From Alicyclobacillus acidocaldarius subsp. acidocaldarius Tc-4-1 (lineage in GTDB: Bacteria; Bacillota; Bacilli; Alicyclobacillales; Alicyclobacillaceae), in contig NC_017167.1 of assembly GCF_000219875.1 (NCBI RefSeq), forward strand, positions 1,699,572 to 1,763,571: a stretch of 64,000 bases of DNA. The letters are read 5' to 3'. The notes under the pieces were generated by a model. That model was given only the letters and a program-made list of their open reading frames with translations. It was not told where the DNA came from and searched no databases. A program made the position numbers and the translations under genes. Shown one piece after another: positions 7,535 to 15,508 of the stretch (position 1 is the stretch's first letter; each line of letters begins with the position of its first letter).

Positions 7535-7922
7535 GTCCTTCGCTTCCCGAAACACTCTTTCTCGCCCCACCTCGGCGAATCACCCAGTACTCTGCCAAAA
7601 ACTTCGCCCTTCTGGCCTTTCGCATTGGATCGCGGTCTTCTCCGCGTCGCTCCTCGTTATCAGCAATCAACAAGTACTCCGCCTCTTGCTCCGAAATGTC
7701 GTAAATCACAACAGGCACGCGCTCCAACCCAAGCTCTTTCGCAACGCGCCAGCGCTGGTGACCCGCGATAATCGTCCCATCCGGCAACACCTTCAGCGGA
7801 TCCCGGATCCCGTGGGCCTCAATGCTACGCCTCAGCTCTTCGTACTTCTCACCCGTCAGGTCCGCGTAGTACTCCGCATTCTTCGGGTGGGGCTTCAGAC
7901 GGTGGATGCTCATCTCGCTCAT
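7434..7922 (-). pseudogene. ParB-like protein copy 2, truncated after the ParB domain
   Basis: ATG 7922 (SD GAGGAGG). Residues 1-90 closely match copy 1: MSIHRLKPHPKNAEYYADLTGEKYEELRRSIEAHGIRDPLKV, GHQRWRVAKEL and ADNEERRGEDRDPMRKARRAKFLAEYW. After the linker (SEGPKEQIAPLKS) the sequence does not go on to the HTH. Instead it repeats, out of frame, the block encoding FLAEYWG plus another palindrome, and stops at 7434. The HTH, coiled coil and C-terminus are missing. This is a decayed paralogue with an internal duplication of the FLAEYW-linker unit. It might still encode a free ParB domain, but nothing proves that. Confidence 0.7.
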
Positions 7923-7966
7923 ATCGTTCGACCTCCTCACCTTGAGGGTGGGATGCAGGACAAAGA
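7923..7966 (-). promoter_or_regulatory. SD-hairpin leader 6 (ParB-like copy 2)
   Basis: Box TTTGTCCTGCA, then TCCCACCCTCAAGGTGAGGAGG. The stem CCTC / GAGG or CACC / GGTG places SD GGTGAGGAGG in the helix or its edge. Confidence 0.5.
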
Positions 7967-8013
7967 CCGGACCAAATCAGTAGCGATTGTACAGCCTGCG
8001 CCTGGCGAAGGAC

Positions 8014-8045
8014 AAAAACCGCCCTGCATCCTTTGCAGAACGGCG
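8014..8045 (-). terminator. Intrinsic terminator after the PIN remnant
   Basis: CCGTTCTGCA / TGCAGGGCGG stem with loop AAGGA and a TTTTT tail on the minus strand. It is followed by GTCCT, a fragment resembling the leader box. Confidence 0.8.
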
Positions 8046-8049
8046 TAGA

Positions 8050-8223
8050 TCATTTAAACGAGCGCAGGAATTCGCCTGGCGCAACGTGACCAACCTGTAA
8101 CCGACGAAAGTGCTTCTGGTTCCAAGTCAAGACCGTCGGACACTTGCTGTGTCGCGCTTTCGCGGCAATGTATGCGCAGGGGGCACCTCTCTCCACATCA
8201 ACAATTGCCCGAATGAAACGTGC
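8050..8223 (-). pseudogene. PIN-domain (VapC-like) ribonuclease, C-terminal remnant
   Basis: An open frame too short for a normal ORF call, reading RFIRAIVDVERGAPCAYIAAKARHSK, then VLTWNQKHFRRLQVGHVAPGEFLRSFK and a stop at 8050. Asp-Ala/Cys-x-x-Ala and the VLTWNxKHF segment are the C-terminal hallmarks of PIN nucleases, usually toxins. The frame is closed by TGA at 8224, and the catalytic N-terminal half is absent, replaced by a low-complexity sequence. It cannot be active. Confidence 0.6.
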
Positions 8224-8383
8224 TCAACGGATTCGCTGGATTGAGCGGGCTGAGTGGACTGGCCGGATTCGTCGGATCAAGCAGGTCAAATCGGTCGCTA
8301 CGTTTCCGTTGATTATGGGTATTTGGCTTGCGCGTGTTTCCGTTGGTCGACTTCCCGTTTGTTGACTTTTGGGTGTTGTCCAT
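8198..8383 (-). CDS. Low-complexity Asn/Pro/Ser/Thr-rich peptide
   Basis: A ~61-residue peptide (ATG 8383 or 8392, SD GTGAGGAGG). The N-terminal half has many Asn, Thr and Lys residues (NTQKSTNGKSTNGNTRKPN). The second half is DLLDPTNPASPLSPLNPANP, a short imprecise repeat. It has its own leader box (8431) and overlaps the PIN remnant out of frame, so it may be an eroded or fused gene rather than a functional one. No family recognised. Confidence 0.35.
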   Translation of the reverse strand: MDNTQKSTNGKSTNGNTRKPNTHNQRKRSDRFDLLDPTNPASPLSPLNPANPLSTFHSGNC

Positions 8384-8392
8384 ATCGAACAT

Positions 8393-8443
8393 GCCTCCTC
8401 ACCGGGTTTTGTTCTACGTATTAAGGCTGTTTGCGGGACAAAA
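8393..8443 (-). promoter_or_regulatory. SD-hairpin leader 7
   Basis: Box TTTTGTCCCGCAA followed by a longer spacer (AACAGCCTTAATACGTAG, then AACAAAACCCGG) and SD GTGAGGAGG. Box and SD are conserved; pairing is weak. Confidence 0.4.
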
Positions 8444-8555
8444 GAGACGCCCCGCTGGCACAGGCGTAAGGGACCAGGTGCGTTTGCGCCCAGTGACTCT
8501 TGCCAGATTGGGCATCGCCAAATGCCACCGTAAATGTTCCACGTGAGTTCGCCAG
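8421..8555 (-). CDS. Possible 44-aa peptide with a CTG start
   Basis: Good SD AGGGAGG lies 7 nt before a CTG codon opening a 44-residue frame (xANSRGTFTVAFGDAQSGK, then SHWAQTHLVPYACASGASLLSRKQP). It has its own leader box (8599-8614) hard against the terminator of the preceding gene. The exotic start and short length make this uncertain; another frame (TTG near 8574) is also open. Confidence 0.25.
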   Translation of the reverse strand: MANSRGTFTVAFGDAQSGKSHWAQTHLVPYACASGASLLSRKQP

Positions 8556-8569
8556 ACGTGTACCTCCCT

Positions 8570-8614
8570 CAAAAAAGTCACTTTCACATAATCGGGACTT
8601 GCACGACAAAAAAA
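8570..8614 (-). promoter_or_regulatory. SD-hairpin leader 8, fused to a terminator
   Basis: The T-run of the terminator at 8615-8641 becomes the TTTT of box TTTTGTCGTGCAA. A CAAGTC / GACTT pairing precedes SD AGGGAGG. No room exists for a separate sigma-A promoter. Confidence 0.45.
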
Positions 8615-8641
8615 GCCGCCCCACCACGCCGGCAGGGCGGC
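8615..8641 (-). terminator. Intrinsic terminator of the exported beta-propeller gene
   Basis: Stem GCCGCCC / GGGCGGC with a T7 tail on the minus strand, 9 nt after the stop region of the gene ending at 8650. Confidence 0.85.
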
Positions 8642-8649
8642 CACTCGTC

Positions 8650-10905
8650 TCACTTGCTGTTGTTCGGCGTCACCGTCGTCTTCGACGGTCCGGGCACCGG
8701 GTAATATTCGTTCCAGCCATTCGTCACCGTTGGCGTCCACACTGTGATCTCCGGATCCGTCCAGTCGCCCCAGTCGCTCAGGGCCTTGACGATGATCTCC
8801 GGCATGTACTCCGCCGCGCCCACACGCCAGTTCGGCGGCCACGCCGCGTACTGCGTTTGGTTTTTCGGCTCGTACAGGATGCCGTTGTTGTGGTTCGCGT
8901 CAAACGGTGCCCACTGCATCTGCGCGCCGGGATACGGCACGCCAAGCGGATACTCCCCGGCAGGCCAACCCGACTCAAGCGGATCATCCGCGTGGCACAC
9001 GCCCGACTGCTGCCACGTCACGCCGTTGATGTAGCCGCTCGTCACGTCCTGAAGGTTGTACGGGTTCATGTGCCACGGCCCGTCATACGCCTGGCTGCAC
9101 GGCACCCACGGCCCGCCTTGATCCGGGATGTAGATGTTCCACGCAAACCGCAGGTGTTGTGTGTCGGCATTGGTCTTGCCACCGTCCCAGTACAACCGCA
9201 CGTCTGGACTTGTCTCCGTGTAAACCTCGGGGACGTTCATGTGCAGCGTGATCGTGCTGTAGACGGGAACCCAGGAGGTCGTGGTGGATGAACACGTCCC
9301 GTCTGCGTTTGTGCCTGAACAAGACGAGACCTTCTGCCAGCCGCTGATGTACGTGTACGGATACGCGATGTTCTTCCACGTCTGCACAATCGCTTCCATA
9401 TGTGCGTCAAACTCGCGCCCGATAAAGTTCCAGTTCGGCGCGATCTGCGCCCACACCGTCACATACCGGCTCGCGTTGTACGGCGACGGCTTGTTCATTG
9501 GATAGGTTGTGAACGCCCCTCCGTGCAAAGCGTCACCTAGCTTGCCGCCCCAAAGCGGAGTCTTCCCTTCGACGGTCTGAAGCACCCACAGGTGGATCGC
9601 GCCGCCTTCCCAGTCCCAGCAACCGTGCAGGTTGGTGCAGACAAAGCCCTGCGTCGCTGCCGGGAACTTCACTGTCACCTGTCCGTAAGGGCTCGGCGAC
9701 CAACCCATGTCCTGTGATTCGAACTCATATCCGAATGTATCCCCAGCCGTCGGCTTGATCCGAATGATAATTGTGTTCGGCTGGCCGTTGGTCCATCCCG
9801 ACGTACCAATGGCCTTATTGAGCATCGACGTGGGAATGGTGATTTGGGTTTGCGGCATACCGTTTTGGTACACTTCGACGCTACCGAGTGTCGTCCACGA
9901 CTTTCCGCCGTTTGCACTCGCCTCGATCGTGAATGTGTCGTTGAAGTTGTTTGGTGCCGGATACAAGATCTTCGGCAAGTCACCGCCTGAGAGCGTCAGT
10001 GTGATCGGCTGGCTGAAAGCCGTCGCGTCCGCCGAAGTGTAATCGTCGCTCGTTTTGTACACCCCCCCGACGTTCTGCAACACCGCCAGCCCGCCACTTG
10101 TCGGCTGGAAAATCGTCGCCGTCTGCGTACCCGTGTACGGGTTCGCCGCGTCGTTTGCCTCGAACAAACTCGTCAGCGTCGCCGCACCTGCACCGTTGAC
10201 GTACTTGACTCCGTACTTCGTTTGCAAGGCTTGAAGAAGATTGATCGCATAGCTTGATGGCGTTTCGCCGTTCGTCAAGCCGCTTGGGCTGTTCGGAAAT
10301 GCGTCAAGCTGCCCCGTGCTGTCGATGACGTAGATGTTGTTCGCCGAGATTTCGGGTGCGCCCACCGCTTCGCCCGCCAACAACGCATCGCCCGATACTC
10401 CTGTCTTAAAGGAGACAAACGCGAGCTCGTCCCGATTCTCGACCGGCAACAAATACGTTCCCGACGGTCCGGCGTACCCCGCCTCCAATGCGGAGTAGGC
10501 ACCGGCACCACCTACGTCCGAGTAGCTCCGCAACAACGTGATCGTTCCGTCGTCGTTGAGCTGCCCGTAGTAGATGTCCGTGTCGTAGTCGTTCCAGGCA
10601 ATATAGCCTTGGGCCGTTTGGATGACGCTGCCGTTCACCGGCGCGTCCGAGGGCGTCTGGAACTTCGACACGATCTTGCCGGTCGTCGGGTCGATCACGT
10701 ACAGGGTGCCGGTGCCGCCCTTGTTGTTCGGCGCGTATGCCGTGCCGATGATGATGTACGGGATCCCGCTCACCGAGTACGCCAGGACCGGCGTACCGTC
10801 GATGCGGCTACCGATCCAAATCTTATAAAGCTGCGACAGGTCGCTCGCGTCGAAGGCGTACAGATAGCCGTTCTGCGAGCCAACCCAGATCGTGTCCTCG
10901 CTCAT
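8650..10905 (-). CDS. Exported PQQ-like beta-propeller protein, C-terminal part after an in-frame stop
   Basis: A 751-residue frame starting MSEDTIWVGSQNGYLYAFDASDL. Repeats such as YLYAFDASDLSQLYKIW and TLYVIDPTTGKIVSKF are PQQ/WD-like propeller blades. The C-terminal half contains Trp/Tyr-rich beta segments of unknown type (GWSPSPYGQVTVKFPAA, TSWVPVYSTITLHMNVPEV). No SD precedes ATG 10905. The frame is continuous with the gene upstream across a single TAA (~10937), with sensible sequence on both sides (DPID*NQVVGYPLYASAQNTG). It is therefore best read as the rest of one ~1,000-residue exported protein, interrupted by CAA-to-TAA. Confidence 0.65.
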   Translation of the reverse strand: MSEDTIWVGSQNGYLYAFDASDLSQLYKIWIGSRIDGTPVLAYSVSGIPYIIIGTAYAPNNKGGTGTLYVIDPTTGKIVSKFQTPSDAPVNGSVIQTAQGYIAWNDYDTDIYYGQLNDDGTITLLRSYSDVGGAGAYSALEAGYAGPSGTYLLPVENRDELAFVSFKTGVSGDALLAGEAVGAPEISANNIYVIDSTGQLDAFPNSPSGLTNGETPSSYAINLLQALQTKYGVKYVNGAGAATLTSLFEANDAANPYTGTQTATIFQPTSGGLAVLQNVGGVYKTSDDYTSADATAFSQPITLTLSGGDLPKILYPAPNNFNDTFTIEASANGGKSWTTLGSVEVYQNGMPQTQITIPTSMLNKAIGTSGWTNGQPNTIIIRIKPTAGDTFGYEFESQDMGWSPSPYGQVTVKFPAATQGFVCTNLHGCWDWEGGAIHLWVLQTVEGKTPLWGGKLGDALHGGAFTTYPMNKPSPYNASRYVTVWAQIAPNWNFIGREFDAHMEAIVQTWKNIAYPYTYISGWQKVSSCSGTNADGTCSSTTTSWVPVYSTITLHMNVPEVYTETSPDVRLYWDGGKTNADTQHLRFAWNIYIPDQGGPWVPCSQAYDGPWHMNPYNLQDVTSGYINGVTWQQSGVCHADDPLESGWPAGEYPLGVPYPGAQMQWAPFDANHNNGILYEPKNQTQYAAWPPNWRVGAAEYMPEIIVKALSDWGDWTDPEITVWTPTVTNGWNEYYPVPGPSKTTVTPNNSK

Positions 10906-10953
10906 GCCCGTGTTCTGCGCCGAGGCGTAGAGCGGGTAGCCGACGACCTGGTT

Positions 10954-11646
10954 TTAGTCAATCGGGTCGCTGGAGTACATGTTGTGTTGGTCGGTGGAAG
11001 TGCCGGATGAATCGAACGGGTTCGATCCGTTGTTGTTCCCGTTTTGCCCAATCGGCGTCCCATCTGGCTGGAAACCGTAAAGATTGTCACCTGCTGCCAG
11101 GTATACATTCCCAGTCGCCTTATCAATGACCGGTGCGCTGTTCGAGACGCCGGTGACGGGTTGCACCCATTTGACGGTGGGTGCGAACGCGCCTGTCTGA
11201 GGATCCTGTTTCCATCCGCTCGGGCTCACGTCCATCGCGATGAGGTAACCGGGCGCGGTCGGGTTGTCCGATGCTCCCTCGTTGTTCGCAGGTACCGCAA
11301 AGTACATTGTGCCGTTGTACTCCACCGGTGTGGAGTTTCCGTATCCGAGATGAAGCGTAATTGTTTGGCCGTCGTGATAGTAGGTGACCGTAGGCAGGAA
11401 GGTTGTAAGTCCCCAACTGTACGGGTCGTAGATCCCGTTCTCGTGCGTGCGCCACACCGAGTCGCCGAACTGCGCCGCCGCGTTGACGCTCGCAATCGCC
11501 AGGGCTTGCCCGTTACCGACATAGGTCAGTAGCGCACTCGCCTTCGGTGCGGGCCACGACACAAACGCACCTGCCGTCGTCAGCACCACTGCAACCGCCA
11601 GCGCCTTCTTCGCCTTGGTGTTCATGCGCACCTTGAACTTGCGCAT
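10954..11646 (-). CDS. Exported PQQ-like protein, N-terminal part with signal peptide
   Basis: ATG 11646 with SD GGAGGTGA. Signal peptide: MRKFKVRMNTKAKKALAV, then a hydrophobic core (AVVLTTAGAFVSW) and a likely cleavage after APKASA. The mature part contains propeller-like strands (YLIAMDVSPSGWKQD, VYLAAGDNLYGFQPDGTPIG) and ends in an Asn/Gly/Ser stretch at TAA. The downstream frame continues in phase. A large propeller protein outside the cell suggests binding or adhesion. If the stop is real, only this 230-residue fragment is secreted. Confidence 0.65.
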   Translation of the reverse strand: MRKFKVRMNTKAKKALAVAVVLTTAGAFVSWPAPKASALLTYVGNGQALAIASVNAAAQFGDSVWRTHENGIYDPYSWGLTTFLPTVTYYHDGQTITLHLGYGNSTPVEYNGTMYFAVPANNEGASDNPTAPGYLIAMDVSPSGWKQDPQTGAFAPTVKWVQPVTGVSNSAPVIDKATGNVYLAAGDNLYGFQPDGTPIGQNGNNNGSNPFDSSGTSTDQHNMYSSDPID

Positions 11647-11691
11647 AAAAAAATCACCTCCACAAACAGTGGGGGTGAGCAGACAAAAAAA
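11647..11691 (-). promoter_or_regulatory. SD-hairpin leader 9
   Basis: Divergent box TTTTGTCTGCTCACC fused to the T-run of the terminator at 11692, then stem CACC.CCAC / GTGG.GGTG with loop TGTTT. SD GGAGGTGA forms the 3' arm. Confidence 0.5.
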
Positions 11692-11718
11692 GAACGCGGC
11701 GAGCGTTTCGTCGCGTTC
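11692..11718 (-). terminator. Intrinsic terminator of the stalk-domain protein gene
   Basis: Stem GAACGCG / CGCGTTC with a T7 tail on the minus strand, just after the stop at 11721. Confidence 0.85.
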
Positions 11719-11720
11719 GG

Positions 11721-12944
11721 TCACGGATTCACCGGGTTGATGCCTGTATGCCAATTCAAATTTGGAACAATGTCAAGTCCATAACCATACGCCCAAGCTC
11801 CGGCCTTTGCGTAAATCGGCGCAGTACCAATGTCAGGGACTCGTGAGAGAGGCGGCTTTGCACCCTGCATATCAGAATTCCCGGCAAGCCAATAGTTCGG
11901 AGCGATCCACTCAACATTACCGGAATTCTGATCGACTAGCTCGTAAATCATGTAAAATCCATAGAACCCCGTACCGTTATTGCCCCTTGCTACAAGTTCT
12001 GCGACCACATCACTTCCGCCCATGCCCGCACCTTTCAAAAACACCACCCACGGCCACTTCTGCAGTACCTGACCACCGTGGAGCTTCTGCACGTCGAAGC
12101 GCCTGTTGAAGAACACATTCTTTGGATCGGGATACCACTGAGCATTGTTTGCGAGCATCCCGAACATGCCCGTGGTGTGGTGCGCCTGCGCTTGCTGGGC
12201 CTGTGCCACCGCCTGCTTGTAGATCTGCGGCGTCACCTTCGTGTAGGTTGGACGCGGTGTCGGCCCAGTCAGCGCGAGCGTGTTCGTCGTCGTGTCATAC
12301 GTTGCGCCGAACCCCATCGCCTTGAACAACGCAATGAGTCGCTGGACGTTCACGAACTGATCCGTGACTCCCGTGTTTGGATCTTTGATCGGGAACATGT
12401 TGATCTCGTCCAGCAGGTTCAGATTCACGGCAATATCCGCAGTAAAGTCTACTCCTTGACCATTGATGGTATAACCATTCATTCCGTCTTCCACTACAGG
12501 CAACGGATTACGGTATAGCAGTGTGTTGAACGTCCAAGTCGTTGCGGGGTCATCTAACAGGTTCACAAGCTGCCCTTCATGCGTCAAATAACTCTGAATG
12601 CCCGCTTGACCGTTCAACGCCGCCGAAACCACATTGAGCGGCACCATGATTTCGCCTGGCGTGTAATTCTGCACAATGTACGGAACACCGCTATCCGAGT
12701 CTGGAGCGGCAATTTTCGTCACGGCATACGTGTTCGCCAACACCTTACCATTTAACGTGATCTGCATCGGCACAAGGGTAGCCGTGTCTTCCGCCATTTT
12801 CGCCGTCATGGTAATCCGATCATACTCTGGGCCGATAAACGTCACCTGCACCGCCCCGCCGCTGTCGGCGAACGTGCTCGCTGGGGCGGCACACACCGCC
12901 AGCGCACTCAGCGCGCCGAGCGTTGCCTTCGTCCACCTCTTCAT
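11721..12944 (-). CDS. Exported copper-amine-oxidase-N-like (stalk domain) protein
   Basis: A 407-residue protein from ATG 12944 (SD AGGAGGAGG). The signal peptide MKRWTKATLGALSALAVC ends near APASTFA. Residues 30-230 contain two stalk-type modules (MQITLNGKVLANTYAVTKI, NGYTINGQGVDFTAD and LIALFKAMGFGATYDTTTNTLALTG). The C-terminal part begins MLANNAQWYPDPKNVFFNRRFDV and is of unknown fold. Stalk modules are common in cell-wall proteins of Bacillales. It has a canonical promoter (13028-13056) rather than the leader box and lies directly upstream of the exported propeller gene, so the two may act together at the surface. Confidence 0.7.
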   Translation of the reverse strand: MKRWTKATLGALSALAVCAAPASTFADSGGAVQVTFIGPEYDRITMTAKMAEDTATLVPMQITLNGKVLANTYAVTKIAAPDSDSGVPYIVQNYTPGEIMVPLNVVSAALNGQAGIQSYLTHEGQLVNLLDDPATTWTFNTLLYRNPLPVVEDGMNGYTINGQGVDFTADIAVNLNLLDEINMFPIKDPNTGVTDQFVNVQRLIALFKAMGFGATYDTTTNTLALTGPTPRPTYTKVTPQIYKQAVAQAQQAQAHHTTGMFGMLANNAQWYPDPKNVFFNRRFDVQKLHGGQVLQKWPWVVFLKGAGMGGSDVVAELVARGNNGTGFYGFYMIYELVDQNSGNVEWIAPNYWLAGNSDMQGAKPPLSRVPDIGTAPIYAKAGAWAYGYGLDIVPNLNWHTGINPVNP

Positions 12945-13027
12945 TGCCCTCGACCTCCTCCTGTCAGGATTCTATGTGAATTCCCTTCGATTTGTGATCG
13001 TTGGATCTATGTTCCTTGGATATGATT

Positions 13028-13056
13028 AGGGTAGCATGGGTTGGAAAGAAAATCAA
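13028..13056 (-). promoter_or_regulatory. Sigma-A promoter of the stalk-domain gene
   Basis: Minus strand TTGATT, 17-nt spacer, TACCCT. It overlaps the last codons of the preceding gene and gives a ~75-nt 5' UTR. Confidence 0.6.
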
Positions 13057-13607
13057 GAGTTTGGTGCATCCGACTGTTGCTCTATTCCTAACTCTCGTCG
13101 AATAATTTCCACTTCCTCGTCCGGCGTCGCTCGTTCCAAGCACGACCGATGAACATGGCAGTCGTACTCAATGCTGAATAGCCAGTCGTTGCCTGTTGTT
13201 CTATGGCATATCCAACAGCCGCCTTCGTTCGGCGACGTTTCTTGCTCCCAACCGTATCGATCGGCGAGTCTGTTCCACGTGACAGACCCCCAACCGTCTC
13301 CCTGGACTTGCGCCCGAGCACGAATGACGCCTCGTATCGGTTGCGCGTGGTAACGGATCCTCCAAGCATCACCGGCAGCGTTGCGAATCGTGAAGTCCCA
13401 GTCCTTCTGATCCAACTCACAAACTGCGGCGATGAGATCTTCCATGTCTTCGCCACTAACCCGATACTCGTAGTAGCGCGGATCGAAGAACTCCGGCATG
13501 GAATATGCAATGTCTCTTGCGCATTCCGCGACGCGCTCCAATCGTTCAAGCCGTTCGCGTTCGATGAGCGCGTATTGATTCGGATCGTATTTGATGACCT
13601 CTTCCAC
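13053..13607 (-). CDS. Hypothetical protein with a C-terminal Cys/His zinc-binding motif
   Basis: A 184-residue protein from GTG 13607 (SD GAGGGGG 8 nt upstream). The N-terminal 40 residues form a charged helix (YALIERERLERLERVAECARDI). The central part is mixed, and the C-terminus has CWICH followed by H-V-H-R-S-C, a plausible Cys2-His-Cys zinc site. No family recognised. The sequence upstream (CACTCTGCAATGC) only weakly resembles the leader box. Confidence 0.6.
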   Translation of the reverse strand: MEEVIKYDPNQYALIERERLERLERVAECARDIAYSMPEFFDPRYYEYRVSGEDMEDLIAAVCELDQKDWDFTIRNAAGDAWRIRYHAQPIRGVIRARAQVQGDGWGSVTWNRLADRYGWEQETSPNEGGCWICHRTTGNDWLFSIEYDCHVHRSCLERATPDEEVEIIRRELGIEQQSDAPNS

Positions 13608-13781
13608 GGAGCTGCCCCCTCATGACCAAAGATCGCGCATTGCAGAGTGTTTCGTCAATAAGAAAGGACACCGTCAGACAACGCCTTCGTCCACGACGCC
13701 ACGTTTACGCACCCGCCCAATGGTCAACACTGAGCCCAAGCGCATGCAGCTTGCCATTCGTCTGAACCGTCTCCACGCCTT

Positions 13782-13810
13782 GCCCCGTGCCGTATGGTTC
13801 GGGGCCTTTT
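13782..13810 (+). terminator. Plus-strand terminator-like hairpin
   Basis: GCCCCG / CGGGGC with a CTTTT tail on the plus strand. The segment 13620-13780 has no convincing gene on either strand, so a small plus-strand RNA is possible. Otherwise I see nothing in 13608-13950 but a drop in GC from about 13840. Confidence 0.45.
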
Positions 13811-13950
13811 CATTCGGCGGTAGACGCCTTCCAACGGCAAAATTATAATTATAACAAAAACAACAGACTTTGTTGTAATTGTTGTTTCTGTTGCAATGGA
13901 GGAGCCTATACGCATCAATCCGTTTAATCCGTACTCCCCGGTTCACGACA

Positions 13951-14310
13951 TCATATCGAACCATGGTTGTTATGGATTGCTTTAAAAATTTCCTTATAAG
14001 GAATCTCAAAACAAACTCGCATGGAAAACAAGAAAGAAAGCGGCACAACGAGAATCCCAACAAGATTAAATAGAGAGGCGCTCCAATAAGTTTGGAACCA
14101 ATAAGTCTTAAATGGTTCTATATACCAACAGATACTGCCTCCCTGATCAGGATTGAATGTCATCGGAGCACAGGCGGTCAAAACGTTTTGTATATATTCT
14201 ATGCGATATATCAACAAACAAGTATCTACCAATCCACAAAGAGAAACACATCCTGAAAAAACCGATAGAAAAATGGCTTCCCAACTTACATTCCATAGTT
14301 TATGGATCAC
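13951..14310 (-). CDS. Small AT-rich membrane protein
   Basis: About 119 residues (GTG 14310, weak SD). Two or three hydrophobic helices: AIFLSVFSGCVSLCGLVDTC, then SASLFNLVGILVVPLSFLFS. Base composition is clearly more AT-rich than its neighbours, which suggests separate acquisition. No family recognised. The stretch 14311-14750 downstream of the next gene holds nothing I can support. Confidence 0.45.
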   Translation of the reverse strand: MIHKLWNVSWEAIFLSVFSGCVSLCGLVDTCLLIYRIEYIQNVLTACAPMTFNPDQGGSICWYIEPFKTYWFQTYWSASLFNLVGILVVPLSFLFSMRVCFEIPYKEIFKAIHNNHGSI

Positions 14311-14750
14311 GAGCGAACCAAAATAAAAACTATTAACCAGAAAAAAACCCTCCGTTCACAAGAAAAGAAAGGATGTAATCAAACCAGACATGAAAACCCT
14401 CCTCGTGTGATCCAGACTTGTTGGCTCATCCTCGCGTTCGTGTCAACTCACACTGACCCCCAGCGCCACTTCATGCAAGCTTTTCGCTATTCAACCGAAT
14501 CTCCAAGGACAAGATTTCGACACTCTAAGACAAGGATCGACACCAGCAGATGGTCTAGCCTGAAGTTAGGCCGACACGCGCTGATCTTCGGCTCCTTTCG
14601 ACGCCCCTGCATCAAGGTGGATGGTGCAGAGGGCATCGTCGTGTTTTGACGTTAGAACAATCTCTTCCACCCACCGCGGAGTTCGGCGTACAATTTCGCG
14701 CAGACCGGGCAGAAATCGAACGCACCCGCCACACACACGGCACAGACACA

Positions 14751-14960
14751 TCAAAATCCACGAAGCATCCTCTTTAGACGTCTCACTAAACTCTCGTATC
14801 CTTCGCTTACAAAAAACCAAACTGCGAACAGGAGAGGTATCGGCCAGCACATCCACATCCAGATGCGTAGGTCGAAGTCCAAATCGTCGAACACAACGTC
14901 GGCAGCGAGCATGACTAGAAATCCTGCGATCGCGTACCCAACAAGGCAAATCCATACCAT
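14751..14960 (-). CDS. Small two-TM protein, 69 aa
   Basis: Starts MVWICLVGYAIAGFLVMLAA, then an acidic loop (DDLDFDLRI), a second helix (MWMCWPIPLLFAVWFFV) and a basic tail (RRLKRMLRGF). It overlaps the end of the upstream gene by 46 bp in another frame, as in tightly packed phage operons. Function unknown. Confidence 0.5.
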   Translation of the reverse strand: MVWICLVGYAIAGFLVMLAADVVFDDLDFDLRIWMWMCWPIPLLFAVWFFVSEGYESLVRRLKRMLRGF

Positions 14961-15459
14961 GATCCGAAATCACCAGCCTCACAACGTCTCCACACCCGAG
15001 ACCATCCAACCGCCGCACGCGTCACCCGATGACGCGAGAGTTCCTCCCTTTCCCACAAAAGCTGTTCCTGCACTGCGCCATAACGCGCCATTTGCGAGAG
15101 CACGTACAACATGTCACGGGCCATGCTCCGCAGAAGAGAGCGATCCATCTCCTCGCCGCGCAGTTCCTCGACCATCCGTCGCACATCTTCGATCGCCGCC
15201 TGCTGCTTAGGCGTCAGCGTCTCCCACACCGCTTGGGCCTGATAAAGGAAGTCCTCGAGATACTGTCGATCTCTGGTCTCCGCATACTGCTCCAGGTCCA
15301 GCCTCATCCACTTCGGCCACGACATCGACCGGATGCGTTGGAAGACCCGCTGCCGCTGCCGCGCCGCTCGATCCAGTTCCCGCAACTGTGTCAAGAGCAG
15401 ACGACGATGCGCACGATACTCCTCGATCAGTTCCTGCATGGTTGTGTCGGCCACATACA
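14915..15459 (-). CDS. Hypothetical helical protein (MYVADTT family of this element)
   Basis: ATG 15459 is chosen because the SD AGAGGGGG of the leader lies 9 nt upstream; the longer TTG frame (15502) translates the hairpin. The protein is Arg/Gln/Glu-rich and helical (MQELIEEYRAHRRLLLTQLR, RDRQYLEDFLYQAQAVWETL). A 21-codon fragment of a paralogue (MYVSDTTRQELLEEYHAH) lies at 17658-17723. Unknown function, third gene after the ParB-like copy 3. Confidence 0.6.
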
Positions 15460-15504
15460 TAACGAAAAACCCCCTCTCAATCAGAGGGGGGTTGCACGAC
15501 AAAA
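15460..15504 (-). promoter_or_regulatory. SD-hairpin leader 10
   Basis: Box TTTTGTCGTGCAA starts 4 nt after the stop of the upstream gene. Stem AACCCCC.TCT / AGA.GGGGGTT with loop GATTG; SD AGAGGGGG is the 3' arm. Confidence 0.7.
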
Positions 15505-15508
15505 TTCT

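Noticed and set aside
13674-14063. 129-aa minus-strand frame
   Set aside because: Low-quality composition spanning a sharp GC change and a terminator; no RBS; overlaps the better membrane-protein frame.
14566-15018. 150-aa minus-strand Cys/Arg-rich frame
   Set aside because: Overlaps the more plausible two-TM protein in another frame; the Arg/Cys-rich composition suggests a shadow.
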